Assembly: GCA_032164295.1 (NCBI GenBank) | Contig: JAJHTX010000004.1 | Location: 930,001-994,000 of the forward strand | Reading direction: 5' to 3' | Length of the DNA stretch: 64,000 bases | From: Inonotus obliquus | Lineage: Eukaryota > Basidiomycota > Agaricomycetes > Hymenochaetales > Hymenochaetaceae | In this document: piece after piece, positions 11,477 to 23,374 of the stretch | How the letters are laid out: every line of letters starts with the position of its first letter | How positions within the stretch are numbered: the stretch's first letter is position 1 | Notes under the pieces: model-generated | Told to the model about the DNA's origin: nothing | The model's database searches: none | The model's input: the letters and a program-made list of their open reading frames with translations, nothing else | Translations under genes and position numbers: made by a program

Positions 11477-12833
11477 TTAGCTTGAACTAGTCAAAGCCCA
11501 CCGATTCAAGACCAACCCTTTCAAAGCCCTAATCTCCTTCTTCACTTCTTCCTGTTGTGGAGTTAACTGAGTAGGGAAACCCAAATTCGAATAATATCCC
11601 TGTCCAAGTCCGTGTTGTTGAAGGCGCATGGCGCCTGAGGCGAACTGGTATGTTTGAGTTGTGATGTAGCCTGTGAAATCTGTTAGTGCGTCTAAGGTTC
11701 TTTGGATTGGGCTTGTTTGGATACGGGGGGATGGGGCTGGGATCGTGATTTTGAGTGTTTGGAGGGAGGTTAGGAGGGGTGTTGGTGATGTGGAGGATAT
11801 GGTGGATGTAGTGGGGGTGTATGTCCAGATGAGACGGTTGTCTTCTTTCGTTTCGGAAAAGCATGGGTTGGTTTTTAGTGTCTCCCATAGGGAATTCTAT
11901 CCAACGTATTAAAACTCAGCGAAGTACGAATAGCAGAGATTCAACCATTCATCCTTACCTGATATGCAAGACCTTCATCAGTACTCGACCACGAATACCT
12001 CTCTTCCAAATACGCGAACAGTTCTTCCTTTGTTACTTTCTTTCCTTCCGCAAGTAGACCTTCAATCGCACAACGCAAAAACGTAAACTCCGGAACATCG
12101 ATGAGCGTATCCCTCTCCAATCCAAGTTTCTCTAGATCGTGCAACTCTGAGAATTCTTTTGGTTCGTAGGGAGCGTTTGGAACTGGTAAGACGGCGAAAG
12201 TTTCCGTTTGTGATGCTTTCAGTTCTGCTAGGGATGAGTTGAGGCGCTTGAGGAGAGCGACTTGGTGTTGTTTGAGAGCGCGGCGGGCGAGGGAGGAGCG
12301 TGTAATTCGAGGGAGGAGGAATCGCTAAATTTATTAGGGTCAATCCGCTTTAAAATCCCCTTAACGCCGCACTTTGCAGATAGACCCACATAGTAGATTA
12401 GTATAAGGATGGCTGATCCTCCAGTGATCCATGAGAATATCCTCGTTAAGCCTAAGAGAAGACGAGGTAAATTTGAAGGAGGCGGTTGAGGGTAGGTGCG
12501 GGGTGGAATGGGAGGGGGCTGTGGGGGCTTTCAGACCATGCAGCAACTTACAGATTAACAAAAGAAATAAGAAGATAGAAAGGGCTGACTCACCAGTTCA
12601 CGCATAAGACTTTCGATTTCATCGTCTCTTAATCCTTTGTCTGTGAGGAACTTGCGTTTAGTAGTAACATCTTCGTGCACGATGGTAGGTGAGCGAAGGA
12701 ATGTTCGAGCGCGAGTGAGGAGTTCGCCACGGTCTTCTGTTAGTTGCGACGATGCAGGAGCTGAAGCAGGGGGTGTTGAAGATTCTGATCCTTCCGCGTC
12801 TACTTCTCTATCTGACCACTTCGGTGTTGTCAT
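11477..12833 (-). CDS. PEX14: Peroxisomal membrane anchor protein, Pex14-like
   Basis: Four exons (12833-12594, 12518-12390, 12324-11959, 11896-11477), all joined in phase 0, give 384 residues. The N-terminal Pex14 domain lies near residues 35-80 (LLTRARTFLRSP, KRKFLTDKGLRDDEIESLM); in this family it binds Pex5 and Pex19. A Pro-rich linker, one membrane segment (WITGGSAILILIYYRFLLP) and a coiled-coil-prone stretch (ALKQHQVALLKRLNSSLAEL) follow, the standard Pex14 order. The protein should sit in the peroxisome membrane as part of the import docking complex. I chose the ATG at 12833 (MTTPKWSD, A at -3). The frame is open to ATGs at 13031/13034, which would add about 66-67 residues without family resemblance. 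Confidence 0.82.
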
Positions 12834-13183
12834 CGTCGACTGCTTACTGCTCTCTCCTTCGCCGTTGTCTGTCGTTCTTGAGGAAATGTGCATAACACGT
12901 GTGAACTTCGTGCCGATCTCACCACGGAAAGTTCCGATTGTGTTTTTCCTTCCTCCGGTGGGTAAGTTGGCTCCGATGTACCCACTGGATGATCTTATCA
13001 CCTCCGACGGAATTACAGCGCTCCCGCTCATCATGCATCATGCATTCTCATGTGCACCCATGTCTAACTCTCGCCAATAACATCAAGGCTTATCTCAAGA
13101 CTCTATCTCTTGAGGCCCGGCACTAGGAATCGACCACGAGAGCTCAGCGATTCCGTACGTCCGTTTTCTAGAGTGTTCGCATT
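12834..13183. promoter_or_regulatory. Divergent promoter region, PEX14-like / MFS transporter
   Basis: About 350 bases between divergent starts. Part may be 5' UTR or an N-terminal extension of the PEX14-like gene, because its frame stays open to 13034. No distinct element seen. Confidence 0.4.
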
Positions 13184-15700
13184 ATGCACGCACTGCGTAG
13201 AGTACGACGCTTTGTTTGGGGTGAGATACCCGCGACGAAGGAAGAGAGGAACTTGCTTTTTAAGATTGACTGGTTCATACTGTCGTACTGTTGTCTAATG
13301 GTGAGTCTCCGAACCCTCATTTACACCCTCAGCACTCATTCGATCTGGCTTTTCTAGTATTTTACGAACTGTGCGTGAACGATTGCTCTCAACAGTCGTG
13401 GCACGCATTGATTTCAATATGCTCTTAAGACCTTGATAGATCAAACATAGCGAACGCCTATGTGTCTGGAATGAAAGAGGAGCTCAATATGCAAGGAACA
13501 GATTATAACGTATGTCCTTCCAGTTACTCAAGGTTTTCCTTGGCTCTCAAGTCCTTGCCCAAAGAAAATAAATACGATATTCACTTGTGGATATATCGTC
13601 GGAATGATTCCAAGTATGTATGCCTTCTCCAAATGCAAAATAGTCGGGATTCTGACAACGCGTATAAACAGATAATCTAATGTTACAAGTCGTACAACCT
13701 CGCATCTGGTTTCCCTTGATGCAAATCGTATGGGGAGTATTAACATTCTGGTAAACCTTTGTTCAAGGGTAAATCACTATAGCCAAGCATTTTTAACGCG
13801 TAATCTTGGCAGCACAAGCGCGACTTCGACAGTCCGACAGGTATTGCTTGAACGCGAATCGAAGATGATTATCGCTCACTTTGTTTGATAGATCTGGGTT
13901 ATCAGATTCTTTCAAGGCATTGCGGAGTCCTCGACGTTTGTAGGGACGCATTACATACTTGGCTCGTTCGTTATTCCCTATTGGCGTTTTTGGACTATTT
14001 CTGATCATTTTCACGGGGATTGGCGCATCCAGATGGTACAAGCCCGCAGAGCTTGGCAAGCGCTCCGGGATATTTACAAGTTCAGGTCTAGTCGGGACAT
14101 TGTCAGTTTATCTCCTCGCTATCCTTTCGTATACTATGGACTGACTTGAATTGATTAGGTTTTCCGGCGTTTTACAGGCTGCCGTGTACAGGTCAGTGCC
14201 TTGAATCCCAGTCATATTCGGGTAGGGTAGTAGCTGATTCCGCTCCTTTTAAATCAAGAAACCTCAATGGTCATACTGGAAGGAGTGGATGGCGATGGTT
14301 GTACGTCCATAGATTTGTCCGAAGGTATCATAAAGATTAACTGTTTGTGTATCATAGGTTTATTGTTGACGGCGTCATCACACTGCCCATCGCGTTTTAC
14401 GGTTTCATCGTTTTTCCCAACGTGCCTGCTACTACCGACGTATTCTACATTTCTGAGCATGTATGTCAACCATACAACCGTACAAGCTCGTACAATCCTG
14501 ACCGCACGCACAGGAACGTCTTTTAGCATCCACCCGCCTTCAATCAACATCCGACGCCGAGATTGATACTTCCCACAACAAGCTGTCATGGAACCTCGCC
14601 CGACGCGTATTGAGTCGTTGGCGCTGGTACGGATGCAGCCTCCTTTTTGCGATTTCCGGTGAGACCGAAAGCTTTGGTTCGAACAACCTTATGGGACAGT
14701 GGCTGAAGGCTATTGGAGGGTATACCGTTGAACAAATTGGCGAGAATGTTTCTCACCCTTTTGAAGGCTTCCATTTTTCTCATATTTGCTTGGGATTAAT
14801 AGATTATTTCCCATCGGGCTTAACGGCGTTCGCAATCGCGTCGACTCTCGTTTGCGCAACATGGACGGATTACACACGAGCGAGATGGCCGGTGTTGGTG
14901 TACATGTCGATCGCGTGTATTATCTCGAGTGTGTTGATTTTAATATGGAGCACGCCCACTGGGGTGAAGTTCTTCGCGTATTGTTCGTTACTTTCCTTTC
15001 TTTCGTCCTTTGATGAAAGCCAGAATTGATTAACGCTCTTGAATCCCCTTTGATATAGATCTTTCGGGAGCTTCCTATGCGGGCCAGGCAACGACGTTTG
15101 CGTGAGTTCGAGTTCTGACACAAGTAAGAGCTGTGTGGATCAAACTGAGGTACTTCTCCTGATCAGGTGGGCGAATCAAATCTGTGCAGATGACCATCAA
15201 GAGCGCGCTGTTGTCCTGGCATCCATGAAGTGCGTGTCTTCATTTTCTTCTCTCGCCTATTTTGGAATAAACACTCATTCGACTTTATATTACTCACCGG
15301 GCCAACTATGTGCCTCTCGAATGAAATTCTGTTGTGCCTCTGCATACATATGTACAACAGTATGTGGAACAACGTGATCAACGCCTGGTGGCCGCTGCTG
15401 TTTTACCCAGCAACAGATGCACCTCGATTCCAGAAGGGTATGGTTGCAATGATTTGTACGTGTGTTGCGACGTTAGGTGTGACTGCGTTGGTCTGGTATC
15501 TGGAAAGACGCGAGAAAAAGATGAAGCCGCGGCCACTTGCCTCCGGAATTCGGAACGTTAAGGGACGGAGGAATGACTTTGATTTTGATAATGACAGAGA
15601 GCTTGGAGAGACTGAGGGAGGCGAAAAGCAGACCCAGGTTCGGACTAGAGACAGCGGCGAGTCTGAGGTCAAGTACCAACAGCAGCAGGAAGAGAAGTGA
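13184..15700 (+). CDS. MFS transporter, Fen2/Liz1/Tna1-type (anion:cation symporter family)
   Basis: Sixteen exons (13184-13300, 13358-13370, 13430-13509, 13565-13613, 13672-13750, 13813-13840, 13892-13965, 14033-14101, 14159-14191, 14259-14300, 14358-14460, 14514-14739, 14803-14982, 15059-15101, 15167-15229, 15361-15700) code for 512 residues with about 12 membrane helices. Family hallmarks are LLFKIDWFILSYCCLMYFTN, YLDRSNIANAYVSGMKEELN, FFQGIAESSTFVGTHYILGS and GWRWLFIVDG. The closest groups move vitamins and small acids (pantothenate, nicotinate, allantoate); the cargo cannot be fixed from sequence. One exon is 13 bases long. The intron at 14740-14802 seems to start with GC rather than GT. 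The hydrophilic tail is charged and Gln-rich. The start ATG (MHALRRVRRFVWGE) fits the usual N terminus, but an extra upstream exon is possible. Confidence 0.88.
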
Positions 15701-16387
15701 GATGGTTATTGAGTTGTTCTCTACCCGGTGCATATTGTGTAATTCTTGGTTGCCAAGCTTTGATATTATCATCACGGATGCAAAAAGAACGACGCGATGC
15801 GATGAATACGGAAACTGAGCACGTGCATACGTGTTTCATGCATCAGCAAAATTTAATCTGCGTTTTATGATCGACAACCAGCGCGACGCTGCACATCGTT
15901 GCGGGGGAAATAACCTCGTACGGATATCGTATACTCGGAGAGGTATCCTTCCGTATTCGTATTCTAAACCCGAAGAAGAATGAAGACGATATATATTTTA
16001 TTGGGTGTGGAGTGACGGATAAAACATATGAAATGAGAAATTGGAGACACGGGTCGCTACCTGATCGCTTCTTTTGCATTGGCAGTCGCCAACACCATAG
16101 CCTCTCCCTTTCTCCCTATCTTTTCTTTTTCACTATTTCCTCCCGTCGTTCCTTTCTCTTTCCTTTCCCTCCATCTCCTCATTCATCACAATCGTCCTCG
16201 AGACAGAGCTCGTAAGTCTCTTAGTTTGAAATCACTTGTTCGTCTACATGTTCACTGATGATGCACTATTATTGATAGTTCAAGAAAGAACTCCTCTCCC
16301 GAGAGCACGTTAAGCACACACCGACGCTCCTTTATACAACCGATACCTTATAACAATCAAGTCGACTAACGACTCATTGTCGTGCTT
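15701..16387. promoter_or_regulatory. Intergenic and promoter region upstream of the Ser-rich membrane protein
   Basis: About 690 bases. The stretch 16090-16210 is almost entirely pyrimidine on the plus strand (Ser/Phe-like CT runs), a likely core promoter or leader. A possible 5' UTR intron (gtaagt at 16212) lies just after it. No coding region recognised. Confidence 0.4.
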
Positions 16388-18016
16388 ATGGCTCCGAACC
16401 ATGGTGAAGCTACCTTTAAGAGACGGGCTCTCTTAGGCTGTACGTCTCCCCCTTGCATCCTCGCAACTTCACAGAGTCTGATTTGGTATTGAACTTGAAG
16501 TGCTTCCCGATCCGTGAGTTGCAGGATGGTATTGTCCTTGTAGGAGAGTCATTCTTACCTTGTGAACTAGTGACGACTCGACTTCGACTCGTACGGCTGC
16601 CACAACGGCAGCAGCAGCAGCAGCTGCTGACGACGAGAGGACTACAGCCGGAGGCGGTGGTCTCTTTGGTGGTTTGAGTAGCGCAGTTGGAGGTGTTACG
16701 AGCGCAGTTGGAGGTGTTACAAGCGCCTTTGGAAATATCGGTCCAGCCTTCTCCTCAAGGTAAGCATCTTTTGGCGTATCCTTTCATTCAACAGTGCCGT
16801 CGATTCACGTAGCTCTTCCACTTCAACAACCATTCCTATTTCTCTCATCTCCAGCACCATCTCATCTACCTCTTCTTCGACCACTTCCACCTCAGTAACG
16901 ACTTCCTCATCCATCACTACTACATCTTCCACAACTTCCTCATCTGTAAGCACCTCTGAAGCCCCCACTACCTCACCAATCCCATCAACACCTGAGCCCG
17001 TTTCTCAGAACGAGGCAACAACGACCTACCTGTCTACCTCTGGTAACCAGGTCCTTACGATCACTGCGACGCTTCAGGTTACATCCCTAGCTGAAACAGA
17101 GACGGCCTCAGTCGCGGGAGGCGGAGGAACACAGAGCGGGTTCCTGCAGAATAAACCTCTTTCGGGAACGATCTTTGCGTTCGTGGGGTTAATCGGACTT
17201 GCTATGCTTATCCTAGTCTCCACGTGGTTCCTTCGTCGTTCGCGTAGAAACAGACTTGAACGCGAGGCAGAGGCGTTCTCTGATGCCTGGCCCAGTACGG
17301 ATACGAATGAGAAGCGAGACGCTGCATTGGCTCGCTCTCCTTCAGATCGTTCGTACACAGGTAGTGACCAGGTTCTCATTGGTGGCAGCAATGGTGGTGG
17401 TGGTTATGGATATGGCGCTGCAGACCGGATGAACGACGGAAGTATGCAGCATGGTTTACCCTCTCCACCTCCTCAGATGCATCCATCAACCCAGATGCAG
17501 CAAAATGCTTATGGAATGGGTATGGGCGGGGGTATGAATATGAACCTGGGTGGCGCGTTTAACCCTCTCCCGGCTCCCCCTGCGCGTACCAGTCCTCCAC
17601 CGCAGATGCAAATGCAACCATATGGTGGTGGTGGTGGTTACGAGAGTCCGTATGCTGCCTATCAGCAACCTGCGTATATGCCTCCTCAGGCGCATCAGCA
17701 ACAAGCAAACCTCCAACGCGCACCTACGAACGGAGGTACATGGAGCAACACCGTGACTCCATCCCCCGTAACTCATCAAGGTCCTCCATCTATCTTCGGT
17801 CAAGGACACGGTCGTAGTTCTTCCGGATCTGGTTCTGGTACTTTTGGTCAACGTGTTCCACCACCCCCGCAACCACAGCAGCAGCAAGCGGAACAAGGAA
17901 GTCACGACGTACGTGCGTCGACGGGTAGTGATGCCTATGCTGATTATGCTTATGCTACGGGTCCTGGACAACAGAACTCGCGTGAGCCGAGAAATCTTAC
18001 CATTGCGAATGCTTGA
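16388..18016 (+). CDS. Ser/Thr-rich single-pass membrane protein (Mid2/Skg6-like layout)
   Basis: The end and most of the body are clear; the 5' end is tentative. The visible protein has a Gly/Ala segment (GGGGLFGGLSSAVGGVTSAV), then after an intron at 16760-16812 a long Ser/Thr-rich, presumably O-glycosylated ectodomain. One membrane helix (TIFAFVGLIGLAMLILVSTW), a basic stop-transfer (FLRRSRRNRLER) and a Gly/Gln/Pro-rich cytosolic tail of about 250 residues follow. This layout is that of fungal cell-wall sensor-like proteins. My best start is the ATG at 16388, with exon 1 ending at 16439 (gtacgt donor) and joining near 16612 inside a CAG run. An acceptor at 16570 does not fit this phase. 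No conserved catalytic domain is visible. Confidence 0.65.
16609..16623 (+). repeat. (CAG)5 microsatellite, poly-Ala coding / possible serial splice acceptors
   Basis: Five perfect CAG units followed by CTGCTG. Read in the gene frame they give a poly-alanine run. Each CAG is also a possible 3' splice site for the preceding intron, with no change of frame between choices. Confidence 0.7.
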
Positions 18017-19018
18017 ATTGGTGAAGGGTGAGTTCGGAAGGTTGAGAGTGAGAGTGAGTGGCGGGGTGGGGTGTATGCTCGGATGGTCGATGGTCAGATG
18101 ATTCTGGGATGGAGTCGGAGAAAGAGTGATTGATACGTGGGAGAGAACAAGGAGAGGTAGACAACAGGAAAGCAGATGAAGAACACTCCAATTATCACCG
18201 AAGCTCGCGACTCCCAGAGTTACAAACACAAAACGCAGAAAAAGCGTGGAAGATATACCCTGTACGATACACCTTCTTAAACTCACTTCTTTTTCTATGT
18301 CATTTCTCGTAACATACTTCATCCTTTACCCCCTCCCAATTTCCCCCCTTTTCGAGAATAAACTCGCAGAAGTTACTTAGTTCCCAGTAATTCTCACTTG
18401 CCCGGTGGTCCGTTTCCTTCTCCCTTCTTGCATTCGATCCCTCTGTCCCTTTCTCCCGGGCACGTACACGTTCTTCATCACACCTCGCACCCTTACATAT
18501 TCATCATTTTCACCTCGTCCATCTTCCCTCCTCACCTCCCTTAACCTTTCTTGCTCATAACCCCCGATTCCTGGTGCATTGGGTCAATATTCTTCTTACT
18601 CCCCCTCTTCTTATGTTTTTTGTTTTTTTTTGGAACAATCTTCGATTTTAAACATTCTTGTTCATTATTTAGCTTCATCTTCATCAAATGTACGTATATC
18701 TTTCTACACTTAGTCATGAAGAATCCCGCTTCCACCTGCAAGTTACCTCCGATCTTCTTACCCCTGGCTCAGCTCGCAAGGTCTTCAAACAAAAGAAAGC
18801 ATGGATCGTCCTATCATAGCAAATATGAATTAAATGTATAAGGAAGAGAAGTAGTATTAGAACCCGAAAAGAAGCTCGAAATTACAGAAGCAAAGTGCAA
18901 TCTAATGTAGGTATGTACCCGTTGTAGTATATAACTTACGAATGAAATTGGATATCATGTCAAATCGTTAGAGGTTTGAAAGTTCAAGTCCAAGTCCAAG
19001 TGAAAAAGATAGCTCTAC
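18017..19018. other. 1 kb convergent intergenic region, CT-rich
   Basis: Between the stop of the Ser-rich membrane protein and the stop of the alpha/beta hydrolase. The part at about 18360-18640 is very pyrimidine-rich with long T runs. This resembles a plus-strand promoter, although no convincing ORF follows; the one at 18551-18841 is low complexity. The rest looks like 3' UTR. Confidence 0.4.
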
Positions 19019-20797
19019 TCAGAATGAAAGCTCCTTGAGAAGGAGGTTGTTCACGTAGTCCGGGTTGTCTAGGTATACTGATAACATCATGTCAGCAAAC
19101 GTGGCGTGAACACAGAAGAAAGGATAAAATACTCACCATGATGTCCGGCTCTATCAGCAATGTACATCTTAGCGTCATTGTTACCCGCAGCACGTAGACG
19201 TTCTACACTCTGTTCTCCACCCTCTGGATCCATCCAATCGTGAGAGCCATCTTCATATCAAGTGATTAGGCATATTGACGATAATACTATGAACGCGGAG
19301 GTACTTACAGACAAAAGTGATGGGCATCTTCAAAGCAGGCACGCGATCCACGAGTGGATTTCGTGCGTGTGCGAAGGGGGCGAGGATATGTGCTGAATGA
19401 AAAAGCGAGGCATGAAATGAGCACCTCCGCGCACGCTACGTGCTAAAGAATCCGAAAAAGAATGAAAAACGCACAGATGCAATATTCTCCGGATCCTTTG
19501 GCAAGTGTGATGTTCAAGATGTAGTCATGCAAGTCGCGCGTTTCTTCATCTGTCAAGCCAGAGAAACGACGTGAAGAGTACTGCCAAATCCATCAATGTC
19601 GAAATAGCAATGCCCGAGTCAGCCGGGAATTCATTCACAAGGATATGAGTTCTAAAAGCAACCGCACCTTGCCAACGAGCATGGGTCCGAACACAGTCAG
19701 ACTCCTGACAATCTGGAACGGACTCCAACCATCTTCCCACAGATACGTAAAGAATCGTCTTGTAAACGATTCTTTCTCCCGTTTCTGTTGTTGTTCATCA
19801 TGAGCAGCTTTGACTTGTTCCTTGGTTGCTGGTTCGGGAGGAGCGGCACTACGTCTCCACCTACCGAACCTTCTTCCTCCCGCTTTCGGATCTCCACCAT
19901 CCCCGTTCATTGTTGTAGCACTCGCCTGATCGTCCGTAAGTTCCCTACTAGGCTGCTCGGACTTAGGATCTCCAAGAACACCAGCGGGACTGAGCAACAC
20001 GAGCTTTGCCACACGCTCAGGATGCCGCTCCGCATACGCCGTCGCGAGGTATGCACCAAGCGAGTGACCCACAAGCGTCATTCGATCCAATCCCTCTTTC
20101 GCCCGCCATTCTTCGAGAGCATCGAGGAAGAAGTCCTCAGCTTGTCTGACCCGCTCGGGCACATTGGCACGTTTGGCTCGAACGACGAAGGGAACACGAG
20201 CGGACCGACCCATACCAAGCCAATCGTGCGAATACACTGGCGAGCCTGTTTGGGCAACCCATGACGCCAAAGCAGGATAGTTGCGGAAATAGAAACCGTG
20301 ACCTGTAGAATGAGCAGAGTATATTAGTCGAATGTCCATGTGAAAGGCATTATTAGGAAGTGAAGCGGACCTGCTCCGAAACCGTGAAGGAGCACCGCGG
20401 GTGGTGCTTTAGGTGAAGACGTGGGTGAGGTATGTTTGATGGAGAATACATTAAGGAACCGTTTCGGTGAAGAGAGTGTAACACGCGAAGACGTGCCAAT
20501 CACAGGTAGGTCAGTGCTTTGTCGAGGCCAATTTGATGATTGGTAGAATGGTAACTTCCTGTAACGAAAATGAATATTCAAGTAAAGACTTGAGTATATG
20601 CGGGTAAATACAAACCTCAACAACCTCTCCTCACTTGCCGCACCTTCATTCTCACCCGTAGCCCACCAACTCCTCGCACTCGACATGAACGTCTGAGGGA
20701 TGTCCCGCGCGGGAGGGAGTTGCTTTATTTTTATCCCTACTTCCGACACACCTTCCACCACTGCACCAGCGTGCGCGCGAAGAGCCTCAGCAGCCAT
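19019..20797 (-). CDS. Alpha/beta hydrolase, ABHD4/ABHD5 (CGI-58/Ict1) family
   Basis: Seven exons (20797-20616, 20558-20371, 20302-19668, 19580-19475, 19392-19309, 19250-19137, 19077-19019) give 455 residues. Motifs in order: AVLLHGFGAGHGFYFRN (oxyanion region), SHDWLGMGRSAR, the nucleophile elbow VGHSLGAYL with Ser present, YGSHDWMDPEGG and the C-terminal AGHHVYLDNP, which matches the HX4D acyltransferase motif of this family. Relatives act as lysophospholipid hydrolases or lysophosphatidic acid acyltransferases in lipid droplet and phospholipid turnover. Because the Ser is kept, it resembles ABHD4 and yeast Ict1/Ecm18 more than catalytically dead ABHD5. Between elbow and lid there is a low-complexity Gly/Asp/Lys/Gln insertion. 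The ATG at 20797 (MAAEALRAHAG) is chosen since the open frame upstream starts only at a GTG. Confidence 0.87.
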
Positions 20798-21306
20798 GAG
20801 AAGGGGGTATAGGTTGATATAAATACGCCTGAATGTCCACCACACTGTCGTTTATTGGATCTCGCTCCTCGGGTTAGAGCGCCGTCTAGCTTTGCAAGAG
20901 AGAGAGGAGTGGGGAAGACTGATGTGAAGGTAAGAGGAAGAGATGTAAATATGTAAAATAAAAGCAAATTTCCATGGCCACAGTGCTTGCTCAGCCGTGC
21001 TACGGAATGGGTGATCGTCACTTACGTAGCCTCCGTGCCGCCGTGTTGCGTCACTCTTCGGCAACTCGGCTTGCCTCATCGTCCGAACTCAAAAATATCA
21101 AAGTGGTAAAACAAATATTATGTAATCCATCTATGTTCCACAACAAACATAACAAGAACAACGGGAACTAGACAATCCCAATAAAAGAGACAAGTCAAAA
21201 ACAGTGTTTGTGTGGTGGAACACCAGCAAGGAGGATCAAACTACAGATACAGTACACACACTGAATGCAAAGCTGGGCTGCGCCGTATTGCCGCGCAATT
21301 GAACAA
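20798..21306. other. Intergenic: 5' region of the hydrolase, 3' region of PKA-R
   Basis: About 500 bases. The part next to 20797 (20870-20960) is CT-rich on the minus strand, fitting a promoter for the hydrolase. Nothing else seen. Confidence 0.45.
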
Positions 21307-22849
21307 TTACCGCGATAGACGGCTATGCAGTGGACCATAATTCGGTCCATAGCTCTCCCCGGCCTTGCGTTCCATAATTTCGCGCAGCGGTCCGAGAAGA
21401 CGCGTAAAGGCAGCCGCGTCCAGCGCTGCGACCTTGAGTTTAGGCGCAGATGCGTCCGAACGATGAACTGCGCTGACGGTTGCTGCACGAGGTGCGCGGC
21501 GAAGAAGCGCCAATTCTGTAATTCATCGCATTTAGATAACGCCAAGGATATACATACCCATAAAACGTACCTCCAAAGTATTCTCCCTTCCTGAGACGAC
21601 CTACTTCGCGGTCTCCCTCATCACCCGGGAGTTTCTTCGTGACAACAGCCTCACCTTCCTCCACAAGGAAGAACGAATCGCCAATATCACCTTGCTTGAC
21701 TACTTTCTCGCCATCAAGATACACCTTTGAAGTCAACGCGTCCGCAATCTTGCTCCTTTCCTCCGCGGAGAGCGAAGAAAGCAGGGGCACGGTTGACAGG
21801 AAGTGTTCGTACATCGTGCGCCGCCTGTGCGCCGCCTTGAGGATGATCGTGCGGAAAGTAATGCGATCAACGCGCCACAGCGTCGAAGGCTCGATGGACA
21901 GAACAGTTGCCGCACGAGGATGGCCATACATGAGCGCAAGCTCACCGAACGACGAACCTGGAGTGCATTCCGCTACTTTCCGTCCAAACTCTGGGTGATA
22001 CCCTGGAGCGACAAACTTGTCGCCTGCACCACCTCCACCCGACTTGTCCGACGCGTCGTGTGCTGTGATCGCTGGTGGAGGCGGTGCATCTTGTCGAATG
22101 TAACAGTGCAGAAGTCCGCTTTCCACGACGTAGAAATACTCCCCTTCATCACCCTGACGAATAACGACTTCCTGTGCCGGAACCTTGATTTCCTGCATTG
22201 CGTTTAGCACTCCCGTTCCCTGTTCCTCGTCAAGATCACGGAAAATGAAGTTCTTCGCGATGGACTGTTTTATGCGCGCAAGTTGCTCGGGTGTCTTGGG
22301 GAAGACTGGTGTCGGCTCGTTCGTATCGCTGTCCACCATGATCGACTCTGCGCTCACAGACGTGCGACGCGCGAGAATAGTAGCGGATGGCTGCAGAAAA
22401 TCACCCAGATGAGAAGAGGATGAATGAAAATTGTACGGCGAGGGCGAGAAACCAGTCACAGGAGAAACAGGATCAATCTGTAACGTAGGAGGCGGAGGTG
22501 GTGCATGGGAGTTAGACAAGAGAGCATTTCCGGGGACGTTCAGCGTCCCAAATGGGCTATTCGTCGCAGGTATTGATGGTCTATGAGTCGGGAACGAATG
22601 TCGATGCGCAGGAGAGAAAGGTGATACACCCGTTTCTACGCCAAGCGGCGCATCAACGAATAGCTCTGCAGGTAAATCGCGAGCTGCTGCAGAAGTTCGT
22701 CTCGAAAGAACATCGCGCATTCGTGCGCGTTGCTCTTCGAGCCGCGTTTGAAACCAGTTTGCGCAAAATTGAAGAGCGTCCCTTGGTTGCACTCGATTCG
22801 CGTCGCGAGTGAGGTCCGCGACGAGGGCGTCAAACGTCGACATAGTCAT
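21307..22849 (-). CDS. BCY1: cAMP-dependent protein kinase regulatory subunit
   Basis: Two exons (22849-21571 and 21515-21307), 495 residues. An N-terminal RIIa-like dimerisation/docking helix region (LVADLTRDANRVQPRDALQF) is followed by a long Ser/Pro-rich linker. Next is the inhibitor site ARRTSVSAE, a phosphorylatable RRxS of the type II kind. Two cyclic-nucleotide-binding domains follow, each with its phosphate-binding cassette: FGELALMYGHPRAATV and, across the intron, FGELALLRRAPRAATV. The protein holds the PKA catalytic subunit inactive until cAMP binds. Both cassettes keep the Glu and Arg needed for cAMP binding. Between the beta strands of the first domain is a Gly/Pro-rich insertion, common in fungal orthologues. 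The start is the first ATG (MTMSTFD); a second in-frame ATG lies two codons on. Confidence 0.95.
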
Positions 22850-23374
22850 GATGGCCTGCTCACGCTGATGCTTGTTTCTGCTGTGCTTTCAAGGCGGGCA
22901 AAAACAAGCTATTTAGAACGACAAGCTGAGCCTTTTATATGTAGAGAATGGAAGAAAGGAGGAAGGACTGTTTGTTCGACAAATATGGTTCCATGGTCTG
23001 GATAGCTTGTTTTGGACATAGGGAGCAGATCTCCACGTGGCTTGAGTTTGTCTATGTGGATCTTCGCGTCGACGACGACGAACAAATTCATCACCTTCAT
23101 TAGAAAAATGAATCATTCACTTAGCGATCTCAGTTGCTCTTTACAATCAGGCTGTACAGAGTGCTTGATGCCGAAGGCCTTCTGAGGTCGTCAGCAAGTT
23201 CGCTGGTTCGTATGTGTAACTTGATAACTTGAGTGACTCGTACTACAATAAAACCTTGTACAAGGCACACAGAAAATCAACAAAGGACCTTTACACCATA
23301 CACAGCAGAGGAAAAATACAATGAGAAAAACAAAACAAGAACAGATACATACGGTCAAAATTAGAAATCTGTCC
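22850..23374. promoter_or_regulatory. Intergenic: PKA-R promoter side and RBR 3' side
   Basis: About 525 bases between two minus-strand genes. No ORF of note and no distinct regulatory motif. Confidence 0.4.

Noticed and set aside
12834..13034. N-terminal extension of the PEX14-like protein from ATG 13034
   Set aside because: The extra residues have no Pex14 likeness and the ATG at 12833 has a good context. Kept as an alternative, not as the call.
17486..18322. 278-residue open frame on the minus strand
   Set aside because: It lies antisense to the Ser-rich membrane protein. Its low-complexity Leu/Arg/Thr make-up is what the reverse of the Gly/Gln/Pro codons would give. No domain and no intron pattern.
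18551..18841. 96-residue plus-strand ORF with a Phe/Leu-rich hydrophobic start
   Set aside because: The hydrophobic run comes from a T-rich tract between convergent genes; no family likeness and no splice support.
18975..19000. GTTCAAGTCC, similar to a tRNA T-loop
   Set aside because: Part of a simple CAAGTCC repeat; no cloverleaf can be drawn upstream.
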